Source: JAQTNA01 sp043743785
Lineage (GTDB): Bacteria > Pseudomonadota > Gammaproteobacteria > Burkholderiales > Rhodocyclaceae
Length of the DNA stretch: 52,284 nt
Reading direction: 5' to 3'
Assembly (NCBI GenBank): GCA_043743785.1
Contig: JAYTVW010000082.1
Span: 1 to 52,284 of the forward strand
The notes under the pieces were generated by a model. It was not told the origin of the DNA, made no database searches, and worked only from the letters and a program-made list of their open reading frames with translations. Both the position numbers and the translations under genes were made by a program. Below are positions 34,436 to 41,250 of this stretch, one piece after another; position 1 is the stretch's first letter, and every line of letters starts with the position of its first letter.

Positions 34436-34957
34436 TCAGGCAGCCAGGGCGGCTTCGGCTTCGTTGGAACGGAATTCGTCCAGCACTTCCAGCAATTTGG
34501 CGGCCCCCAACTGGTCCCGGACATCCAGGACGGCCAGCTTGGCCAGCCGCTCACGGGCGTCATCGATGCGCCCCAAGCGCAGCAGCACCACACAAGCGGC
34601 CTTCATGGCCAGCAGATAGAAGCGCAAGAGTCCAAAGGACAAGCCGGCGGCGACGCCCAGGGCCTGCTCGTCCAGCACGCGCCAGTCCAGGGGCAATTGC
34701 AGGCGTCCCGCCGCCAGTTGCATGGACCGCTCGGCTACCAGCAGGGCCTCGTTCAGGCGATGCTGGTAAAAATAGTAGCGGTACAGCCCCACCAGCACGG
34801 TCAGGTGCTCCGGCGCCATCAAGTGCGCGAACAGCAGGGCCCGCTCCCCCTCCAGGGTGCCGTAATCCCGGGCCGCCGCCTCGATGAGTTCCTCCGCCGC
34901 CACGGGCAAAGGCTCCTCGAAATACAACTTGCAGTCAGAGAATTCCAGCAAGTCCAT
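34436..34957 (-). CDS. Uncharacterised nif-operon protein, all-helical
   Basis: 173 residues, mostly helical, with TPR-like character (LYRYYFYQHRLNEALLVAER, then FYLLAMKAACVVLLRLGRID and DARERLAKLA). No named family is recognised. It starts MDLLEFSDCKLYFEEPLP one base after the cysE stop and precedes nifW, so it sits inside the NifA-driven cysE-nifWZM unit. The tetratrico-like helices suggest a protein-binding role, which is inference only. Confidence 0.8.
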   Translation of the reverse strand: MDLLEFSDCKLYFEEPLPVAAEELIEAAARDYGTLEGERALLFAHLMAPEHLTVLVGLYRYYFYQHRLNEALLVAERSMQLAAGRLQLPLDWRVLDEQALGVAAGLSFGLLRFYLLAMKAACVVLLRLGRIDDARERLAKLAVLDVRDQLGAAKLLEVLDEFRSNEAEAALAA

Positions 34958-34958
34958 G

Positions 34959-35930
34959 TCAGTGGTGCCTCGACTCAGATCCCACGGAAGTCGCGTAGCG
35001 ACTCACGACGCACCCCTCGTCCATCGGGGCTGAGAGGGGAATTTGGAGAGCACTGCTCTCCACCCTCGCAGCCGGCAGGCAATGCAATGCCTGCCGTGGG
35101 CGCGAAGCGGGGGCTGGGGGTGAGGGGGCGATGACAGGGCCGCCAGGAGAGGAGTCTTCATCCAGCTTGGTCGCTTCACAGCACAAGTCGCCGGCACTAC
35201 AGACCTTGCATTGTTCGCCATGCACCGGCTCGGGCTCGTTCCGCATACCCCGCAGTTCGCTCTCCAGGGCATCAATGCGGTCAACCAGGCACTGGATGGA
35301 GCGAGCCACCGGGTCCGGCATGAGGTTGTGGTCCAGGCCGGGGGCGACACGGACGCTACGTTGCTCCACGATGCGGCCGGGCACGCCCACCACGGTGCAA
35401 TCCGCCGGGGCATCCTTCACCACCACCGAATTGGCACCGACCCGCACCCGCTCGCCGATGATGATGGGGCCGAGAATCTTGGCCCCTGCCCCCACCACCA
35501 CCCCGTCCTTGAGGGTGGGATGACGCTTGCCCTTGTTCCAACTGGTGCCGCCCAGGGTGACGCCGTGATACAGGGTCACGTCATCCCCCACTTCCGCCGT
35601 CTCGCCAATGACGACGCAGGCGCCATGGTCGATGAAGAAGCGCCGGCCGATACTCGCCCCCGGGTGGATATCCACGTTCGTGAAGGTACGCCCGACGAAG
35701 GACAACAGGCGCGCCGGAAAGCGCAAACCGCGCCGCCACAGGCGGTGGGAAAAGCGATGGAACATCACCGCATGCACCCCGGGATAAGTGGTCAGCACCT
35801 CCAGGGTGGAGCGGGCCGCCGGATCCCGCGCAAAGACACAGTGCAGGTCTTCCTTGAGCAGGGCAAAGAGTCCCGGCGTTGAGTCGACCATCCGCGGCGT
35901 GTTGTCGGTCATGGTCAGGACTTCGTGCAT
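34959..35930 (-). CDS. cysE: Serine O-acetyltransferase, nif-linked, with odd C-terminus
   Basis: 323 residues. CysE acetylates serine for cysteine synthesis; a copy in the nif cluster is thought to meet the sulfur demand of nitrogenase clusters. The N-terminal helical part (PARSTLEVLTTYPGVHAVMF then HRFSHRLWRRG) is followed by the left-handed beta helix with IHPGASIGRRFFIDHG, HGVTLGGTSWNKGKRHP and VVGVPGR. Normal homology ends near residue 260; the last ~60 residues are low-complexity and are encoded by palindromic repeats (34975-35110). GGGAGAT precedes the ATG, which lies inside the 3' end of a small upstream ORF. Confidence 0.92.
   Translation of the reverse strand: MHEVLTMTDNTPRMVDSTPGLFALLKEDLHCVFARDPAARSTLEVLTTYPGVHAVMFHRFSHRLWRRGLRFPARLLSFVGRTFTNVDIHPGASIGRRFFIDHGACVVIGETAEVGDDVTLYHGVTLGGTSWNKGKRHPTLKDGVVVGAGAKILGPIIIGERVRVGANSVVVKDAPADCTVVGVPGRIVEQRSVRVAPGLDHNLMPDPVARSIQCLVDRIDALESELRGMRNEPEPVHGEQCKVCSAGDLCCEATKLDEDSSPGGPVIAPSPPAPASRPRQALHCLPAARVESSALQIPLSAPMDEGCVVSRYATSVGSESRHH
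34975..35110. repeat. Palindromes encoding the CysE tail
   Basis: Three hairpins: AAGTCGCGTAGCGACTC (~34990-35006), GGAGAGCAGTGCTCTCC (~35045-35061) and GCAGGCAATGCAATGCCTGC (~35074-35093), inside the 3' end of cysE. They read through as coding sequence in the cysE frame without a stop. Confidence 0.7.
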
Positions 35931-36112
35931 ATCGGGATCTCCCCTCGCGCCGGTCTGCGCGGATGATCGGAAGCGAAACGACTGGACAGCCGTTCATGGG
36001 TAACGCCCGGGAAAGTCTCCAGCCTACCGACCAGGCCACACCCCTCCCCGGACCGACCGAGGTCGTAGCAAAGGCTGGCGTGCTGGATGCTTGTGTAGTC
36101 TGAGTTGCGCAT
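35915..36112 (-). CDS. Candidate small nif leader ORF before cysE
   Basis: 65 codons starting MRNSDYTSIQHASLCYDLGR, lying between the sigma-54 promoter and cysE. GGGAG stands 7 bases before the ATG, and the stop overlaps the cysE start by 16 bases, a coupled arrangement. Composition is not repetitive. No family is recognised. It could be a real small protein or a leader whose translation sets cysE expression; coding status is unproven. Confidence 0.4.
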   Translation of the reverse strand: MRNSDYTSIQHASLCYDLGRSGEGCGLVGRLETFPGVTHERLSSRFASDHPRRPARGEIPICTKS

Positions 36113-36134
36113 AGTGATCTCCCGAGCAGACCTT

Positions 36135-36150
36135 CGCAATCTCTGTGCCA
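36135..36150 (-). promoter_or_regulatory. Sigma-54 promoter of the cysE-nifWZM operon
   Basis: On the minus strand TGGCACAGAGATTGCG, a very good TGGCAC-N5-TTGC element, ~205 bases before the cysE ATG and ~22 bases before the small ORF. Confidence 0.85.
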
Positions 36151-36210
36151 GAGAAATTGTTTAGCAATATCAGAGCATTGCCACGACACGACAAGGCAGC
36201 CAGGGCTGGA

Positions 36211-36226
36211 TGTCGGGAATCCGACA
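36211..36226 (-). promoter_or_regulatory. NifA upstream activator site for the cysE operon
   Basis: TGTCGGGAATCCGACA fits TGT-N10-ACA and is a near-perfect palindrome; 60 bases upstream of the sigma-54 element. Between it and hsdR (36227-36419) nothing else is identified. Confidence 0.75.
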
Positions 36227-36419
36227 AGGCGGGAGAGGCACGGCGCAAGAGAATGGGCGGATATTTCACCGCCGAACGTGTCGCCAAGTACCAATATCAG
36301 AAAGGCATCTTCTACTGCCTCAGACCTTATGCATATGGCGCCGGCAGGGCTGGAGGGTTACAGCCATGCCCTTATGTCCAATGGCGTCCGCGGGATTCCG
36401 GCTCCACATCGCCAACACC

Positions 36420-37205
36420 ATGACCCAGCTTTCAGAACGCGACGTTTGTACCAAGATCATCTCGCCCGCCATCGAAGCGGCCGGCTGGGACCGGAACACT
36501 CAATACCGGGAAGAGGTAAATCTCACTAGCGGTCGGGTGGTAGTGCGCGGCAACAAGGGCAAGCGGGACGTGAAGACCATCCGCCGTGCCGATTACGTCC
36601 TCTACTACAAGCCCGGCATTCCGCTGGCCGTCATCGAGGCCAAGGATCCCAAGCACACGGTGCGGGACGGCATGCAACAGGCGCTGGCCTACGCGGAAAT
36701 GCTGGACGTGCCCTTTGCCTTCTCCAGCAACGGCGACGGCTTCGTCTTCCATGACCGCAGTGGCGGTGGTGGCGACGTGGAAATAGAAATTGACCTGGCC
36801 GACTTTCCGTCACCTGACGCATTGTGGCAACACTTCCTGGCCTGGAAGGGCATTCCGGAAGAAGCCGAAGCTGTCTATGGACAGGATTACGACACCCTCG
36901 GCCGACCTGCCCGGTATTACCAGCTCGCCGCGGTGAATCGGGCTGTCGGTGCCGTGGCCCGGGGCCAGAAGCGTGTCCTCTTGGTCATGGCCACCGGCTG
37001 CGGCAAAACCTTCACCGCCTTCCAGATCATCTGGCGCCTGTGGAAGTCCAAGGCGGCCATCGACCACGCGGCGCGCATGCGTCAGGCCCTCATCAACGCC
37101 AATCCGGACCTGGCGACCCAGCACCCGCAATACTGCATGCAGATCACTGGCGACAACGCCGAGGCCATCCGGGAACTGGAACGCTGCCTCTACAGATCGG
37201 CTTAG
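36420..37205 (+). pseudogene. hsdR: Type I restriction subunit HsdR, internally deleted
   Basis: 261 codons left of a normally ~800-1100-residue protein. Start MTQLSERDVCTKIISPAIEA and the nuclease core PLAVIEAKDPKHTVRDGMQQ are intact, as is the helicase Walker A MATGCGKTFTAFQIIWRLWK. Directly after, at about residue 215, the sequence jumps to a later HsdR segment (DHAARMRQALINANPDLATQ, then MQITGDNAEAIRELE) and stops. The DEAD-box half and the rest of the second RecA domain are missing, so no translocase activity is possible. It opens the remnant hsd locus. Confidence 0.88.
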
Positions 37206-37262
37206 CACCGCGCAAGCCAACGCAGGATGCCGCGCGTGCAAGTCAAATCACGGAAATCTCCC

Positions 37263-37268
37263 TATAAT
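37263..37268 (+). promoter_or_regulatory. Candidate -10 box of the antitoxin gene
   Basis: TATAAT, 40 bases before the AbrB-like start. No convincing -35 is present. Confidence 0.35.
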
Positions 37269-37307
37269 GAAACAAGGAATCCTTACTTTCCACCGGAGAA
37301 GATCGTC

Positions 37308-37532
37308 ATGCTTGCCAAAATGACCAGCAAAAACCAACTGACCTTGCCCAAGTCGGTCGTTGCAGAAATGGGCGATGCCGAGTATTTCGATGTGCGCTCC
37401 GAGAATGGCTGCATCGTCCTGGAGCCGGTGCGCATCCAGCGGGCCGATGCCGTGCGGGCCAAACTGGCAGCGCTGGGGATGGAGGAAGACGATGTAGCCG
37501 ACGCAGTGGCTTGGGCACGCGGCAAACAATGA
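37308..37532 (+). CDS. AbrB/MazE-type antitoxin
   Basis: 74 residues. The N-terminal swapped-hairpin domain reads MLAKMTSKNQLTLPKSVVAE, typical of AbrB/SpoVT transcription factors and antitoxins. GGAGAAG precedes the ATG. It overlaps the PIN-domain gene by 4 bases (ATGA), the standard antitoxin-toxin coupling. Expected role: bind and neutralise the PIN nuclease and repress the pair's promoter. Confidence 0.85.
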   Translation: MLAKMTSKNQLTLPKSVVAEMGDAEYFDVRSENGCIVLEPVRIQRADAVRAKLAALGMEEDDVADAVAWARGKQ

Positions 37533-37969
37533 AGACCGCCACTGTCGGCACACTGCGGGTCGTGCTGGACACCAATGTGGTGGTTTCCGCCCTCTTATTT
37601 TCCCGTGGCCGCCTGGCCTGGCTGCGTCAAGCCTGGCAACAAGGCCGCTTCATCGCCCTCATTTCCCGCCCGGTGGCCGAGGAACTGATGGCGGTCCTGG
37701 CCTACCCCAAGTTCAAACTCAACAGCGGCGAGCAGCGGGAGTTGCTGGCCGACTACCTCCCCTGGTGCGAAATCGTTTCCCTACCGCCGGAACTTCCGGC
37801 GGTTGCCGACTGCCGCGACACGGATGACCTGAAATTCCTGGCCCTGGCCCAGGTGGCCCGCGCCGATTTTCTGGTGTCCGGCGACAAGGACCTGCTTGCT
37901 CTCGCCCCCGGCCACCAGCCCCCCATCATCAACGCGGACGATTTCCGCCAGCGTATCGAAGTCCCATGA
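37529..37969 (+). CDS. PIN-domain putative toxin (VapC-like)
   Basis: 146 residues. Acidic PIN-site residues are in VVLDTNVVVSALL near the start, a middle glutamate in RPVAEELMAVL, the DTDDLKFLALAQ motif and SGDKDLL near the end, so the RNase site seems intact. PIN toxins cut tRNA, rRNA or mRNA. The start overlaps the antitoxin stop, and its own stop overlaps the hsdM start (ATGA), so the pair is embedded in the hsd operon. Confidence 0.87.
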   Translation: MKTATVGTLRVVLDTNVVVSALLFSRGRLAWLRQAWQQGRFIALISRPVAEELMAVLAYPKFKLNSGEQRELLADYLPWCEIVSLPPELPAVADCRDTDDLKFLALAQVARADFLVSGDKDLLALAPGHQPPIINADDFRQRIEVP

Positions 37970-38697
37970 CCCTCAGCACCACTTTCATCAAGTCCATCCA
38001 GGACATCATGCGGCAGGACGCGGGCGTCGATGGCGACGCCCAGCGCATTTCCCAGCTGACCTGGCTGCTCTTCCTCAAGATTTTCGACGACCAGGAAACC
38101 GAGCTGGAGCTGATGCGGGACGACTACAAGTCGCCCCTGCCCGATAACCTGCGCTGGCGGTCCTGGGCCGCGGACGCGGAAGGTATCACGGGCGACGAGC
38201 TGCTGGACTTCGTCAATAACACGCTCTTCACGCGCCTGAAGGCTTTGCCGGCGGATGCCCAGCGCAACGCTCGCGGCTTCGTCGTGCGCCAGGTCTTCGA
38301 GGATGCCTTCAATTACATGAAGTCCGGCCAGTTGCTGCGCCAGGTCATTAACCGCATCAACGATATCGACTTCAACAACCAGCAGGAACGGCACCTCTTC
38401 AACGACCTGTACGAGCCCATCCGCATCGAGGAATTCGACGTGGAAAAGGCCTGGTGGGGCAGCGAGGCCGATGGCTTCCAGGCCCGGGTGAAAAACGAGT
38501 TCGCACTGAAGGTCAGCATCGACACCATCAAGGCCAGCGGTTTCAACCTGGATATGAAGAACCCCCACCGTGCCGACGAGGCCATCCATGATCCGGACCA
38601 TCTGCTGGCCGAGTACGCCGTCCTGCAGCAGAAGATTGCCGAGACTCGCGATAAACTCAAGTCCGCGTTGAACGCAGCCCTGAATGGAGAAAACTGA
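37966..38697 (+). pseudogene. hsdM: Type I methylase subunit HsdM, catalytic core deleted
   Basis: 243 codons against ~500 for the family. Residues 1-149 are the HsdM N-terminal helical domain (AQRISQLTWLLFLKIFDDQE, then FNNQQERHLFNDLYE). At 38416 it joins the extreme C-terminus (PIRIEEFDVEKAWWG, then IDTIKASGFNLDMKNPH and a coiled end). The whole N6-adenine methyltransferase core with its SAM and NPPF motifs is missing, yet the frame is kept. No methylation is possible. The start overlaps the PIN gene. Confidence 0.88.
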
Positions 38698-38699
38698 CC

Positions 38700-38969
38700 A
38701 TGCCCATACTCAGCGTCTTTTTCGGCATCATCGTCCGCATGTATTTCTACGACAATCGGCAGCACCACTTGGCGCACATTCATGCTGAATATCAAGGTAG
38801 CAAGGCGATCTTTGACATAGAAAATGGCGAGTTGCTGGAAGGTTCATTGCCGCGCAAACAGCTTCGTCTTGTACAGGCGTGGATTGAGCTTCGCCGCGAC
38901 GAATTGCTTGCCGACTGGCAATTAGCCATCAATGGAGAAGAACCCGTCAAGATTGCACCCTTGGGCTGA
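38700..38969 (+). CDS. DUF4160 protein
   Basis: 89 residues. The pattern FFGIIVRMYFYDNRQHHLAH followed by IHAEYQGSKAIFDIENGELL matches DUF4160, a small family usually paired with DUF2442 and predicted to act as a toxin-antitoxin-like couple. It starts 2 bases after the hsdM stop, and its partner follows after 16 bases. Molecular function is unknown. Confidence 0.85.
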   Translation: MPILSVFFGIIVRMYFYDNRQHHLAHIHAEYQGSKAIFDIENGELLEGSLPRKQLRLVQAWIELRRDELLADWQLAINGEEPVKIAPLG

Positions 38970-38985
38970 CCGCACTGGAACCAAC

Positions 38986-39240
38986 ATGAATCCTTACGTC
39001 AAAACGCTTGCTCCCCTGCCGGACCATCGCCTGTTGCTGAGCTTTGAAAATGGCGAAACCCGGATATTCGATGCCACGCCCTACCTGGATAGAGGCGTCT
39101 TCGTGCGCATCAAGAACCCCGCCTTGTTCAATCTGGCCAAGGTCGTCGCCGGCTCGGTCGAGTGGCCGGGAGAAATTGACCTCAGTTATGACACGCTCTA
39201 TCTGGAATCAAGGCTGGCGCAGGAATCCCAGGCCGCATGA
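38986..39240 (+). CDS. DUF2442 protein
   Basis: 84 residues: MNPYVKTLAPLPDHRLLLSF, then GETRIFDATPYLDRGVF and EIDLSYDTLYLES, the DUF2442 core. Usual partner of DUF4160. An earlier in-frame ATG (38932) overlaps the DUF4160 gene. The stop overlaps the hsdS start (ATGA), so both small genes are threaded through the hsd operon. Confidence 0.85.
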   Translation: MNPYVKTLAPLPDHRLLLSFENGETRIFDATPYLDRGVFVRIKNPALFNLAKVVAGSVEWPGEIDLSYDTLYLESRLAQESQAA

Positions 39241-39427
39241 GCCTCCCGCTGCCCGACGTGCTTGATTTAATTACCACCGCCCCCGGCGGCGTGGCCCGCC
39301 TGCGGGAACTGATCCTGTCCCTGGCCGTGCGCGGCAAGCTGGTGCCCCAGGACCCGGCGGATGAACCGGCGAGCGTGCTGCTGAAACGCATGCGGGCGGA
39401 GAAGGATGACCTTGTGCCGGACGATGT
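39237..39427 (+). pseudogene. hsdS: HsdS specificity subunit, N-terminal stub
   Basis: About 62 codons of HsdS remain: GVARLRELILSLAVRGKLVP, then QDPADEPASVLLKRMRAEKD, the usual N-terminal end before the first target-recognition domain. At about 39420-39428 the sequence switches to a HipA-like kinase gene in another frame. Both recognition domains are gone. Confidence 0.85.
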
Positions 39428-39823
39428 GGCAGCGATGTGCTGCTGTTCGACTGGTGGGTGCACAACGAAGACCGTCATCTAACTCTGCGTGGAGGGAATC
39501 CCAATTTGTTGTGGGATATGCAGCTCGGGCAGCTGGTTGTAATCGACCACAACCAGGCCTTTGATCGTGATTTCAACGCGTCGCGTTTTCTCGACTCCCA
39601 CGTCTTCGCGGCCTGCTGGAACCGTATCTACGGGGACCATGTCGAACGGGGGCGTTATCAGACCAGGATGGAGAACGTACTCTCAAAGCTGTAGGACATT
39701 CGTGTTAACACTCCAGAGTCTTGGTGGCACTTTGCCGATGGTGTGCCAGCAGATGTGACTTGGGACGAAATTGTCGCTTGCCTGGAACGCTGCCACCGTG
39801 TGGACTTTTGGAATACGCCGTGA
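39428..39823 (+). pseudogene. HipA-like kinase, C-terminal fragment with in-frame stop
   Basis: Reads GSDVLLFDWWVHNEDRHLTL, then GNPNLLWDMQLGQLVVIDHN and QAFDRDFNAS, resembling the kinase core of HipA-like proteins that are paired with DUF3037 genes (NEDRH and DH...D catalytic patterns). A TAG at 39692-39694 interrupts the frame, but homologous-looking sequence continues (PESWWHFADGVPADVTWDEI) to the TGA at 39821. The N-terminal half is missing. Confidence 0.75.
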
Positions 39824-39950
39824 AAAAGTTTGCCTGCCAATACGCCCTGTTGCGCTTTCGCCCGTTTGTGGAAACGGGCGAGTTTGCCAATGTGGGTGTC
39901 GTCCTGATGGCACCGGACGCACGTTTTTTCGGCTTTTGCGTATTCCGGGG
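39820..39950 (+). pseudogene. DUF3037 gene, 5' fragment
   Basis: Starts with GTG overlapping the preceding stop (GTGA): KKFACQYALLRFRPFVETGE then FANVGVVLMAPDARFFGFCV, the N-terminus of DUF3037. The gene is cut at ~39950 by 23-bp repeats; the frame runs on to 40011 only through repeat sequence. Confidence 0.75.
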
Positions 39951-40040
39951 CAATCTGGACAGGCATTCCAGAGCAATCTGGACACAGATTCCACGGCAAA
40001 CTGGACAGTGATTCCAGGCCAAACTGGACACGGATTATCG
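39950..40040. repeat. Four tandem 23-bp repeats, likely IS end
   Basis: Units at 39950, 39973, 39996 and 40019 share CAAWCTGGACA then GATTCC with exact 23-base spacing (for example GCAATCTGGACACAGATTCC). Multiple spaced transposase-binding sites are usual at the ends of IS21-family elements. No istA/istB is present, so this would be a scar at which DUF3037 was joined to the protease gene. The family assignment is inference. Confidence 0.6.
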
Positions 40041-41194
40041 CCAGCGACAAGCAAGCAGACCTCGCCTTGCTTGAAACAAAGATTAAGCGCAAAGGCCTTT
40101 CAATAGCGAAATTTTCCAATGTCACAAAGGGACAAAAAGTCTTTGCGATTGGCTACCCTGTACCTTTAGTACAGGGGGCCGAGTCAAAAATAACAGATGG
40201 GATTATTAGCAGCTTCACTGGCACCAGGAATGACGACAAGCGATTTCAAATCTCCGCACCGATTCAACCGGGAAACAGCGGCGGCCCGCTTGTAAACGAA
40301 AAAGGCGAAGTCATCGGAGTTGTGGTCGCCAAATTATCCGAACGCGCTTACTTAGAAAACGCTGGAACCTTGCCTCAAAACGTCAATTACGCCGTTCGGA
40401 CTGATGCTCTCACTAAATTCTTACAAACATACAATATCGCAATTTCCGGAGGAAAGACCCAGGCTAACGCTCTAGACAATGCAGACGCCAATACGGCCAT
40501 GATTATCGTAACGTCTCAGGCTATTACTCTTCCGGTTGACACGGACTTGCCCCCAGCGGACACAGAGACTGAAGACTGGAACACGACTAAAGTTGCAAAC
40601 ACATGTCGGGCATGGGATCTTTACATAGCTAGACACAGGAATTCAAAAACATATGGAGCCGCAGTAAAGGCCCGTTCCGAATCTGAACAGCAAGCCTGGG
40701 AACAAGCAAGAAGAACCAACACACTTTATTCATATAGAACTTTTTCAGCGGAATGCCCCGGCGGTGCAAAAAACAGCGAGGCGGCAAAACTAATCGCCAA
40801 GCTAACCGCCGAAGAAGAGCAAGCGCAAGCAGAGATTAAAGAATACAGGACAGCCGTTGAGAAGAACAACTGCACCACGATCGAGGCATTCATCACCAAG
40901 TATCCATACGGCGTTTGGTCGAAGCCGGCGAAGGAGCAGCTCAACACAGTCGAGGCAGAAAAATACAGGTACGCGCTAAATACCAAGTCCGTTGAGGCGT
41001 GGTCTGATCTGCTTACCTCGTGCCCAAATTCTCGCCACGCTGCTGAAGCAAGAAACAACATCGAGCAACTGAATGCTCTTGATCGCGCACAACGAGAAGA
41101 CAAAGCTTGGTTATTGGCGGCGACCGCTACACTACTCGGCAAGGTTGACAAGCCTGCCGCTGACGCATTCATAGCGAGCTATTTAACCAATTAG
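40031..41194 (+). pseudogene. Trypsin-like serine protease, 5'-truncated
   Basis: 387 codons are open from the repeat boundary; no start codon or His box is present. ASDKQADLALLE carries the catalytic Asp region; IQPGNSGGPLVNEKGEVIGV carries the serine (GNSGGP). After the protease domain come ~240 residues of Lys/Glu-rich helical sequence with cysteine-containing repeats (NTCRAWDLYIARHRNSKTYG, NCTTIEAFITKYPYGVWSKP, SWEAW-like blocks), resembling peptidoglycan- or partner-binding tail repeats. DNA here is clearly AT-richer than its neighbours, which suggests foreign origin. The N-terminal half was lost at the 23-bp repeats. Confidence 0.75.
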
Positions 41195-41250
41195 GACACG
41201 CTTGAAGGGGTCCCTCGCATTCATAGCCTCACACAGGCCAAGCCGAAACA

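Noticed and set aside
40019..40066. Start codon of the protease gene within or just after the 23-bp repeats
   Set aside because: The frame is open across the repeats but the catalytic His region is absent, so this is a truncation, not a true N-terminus.
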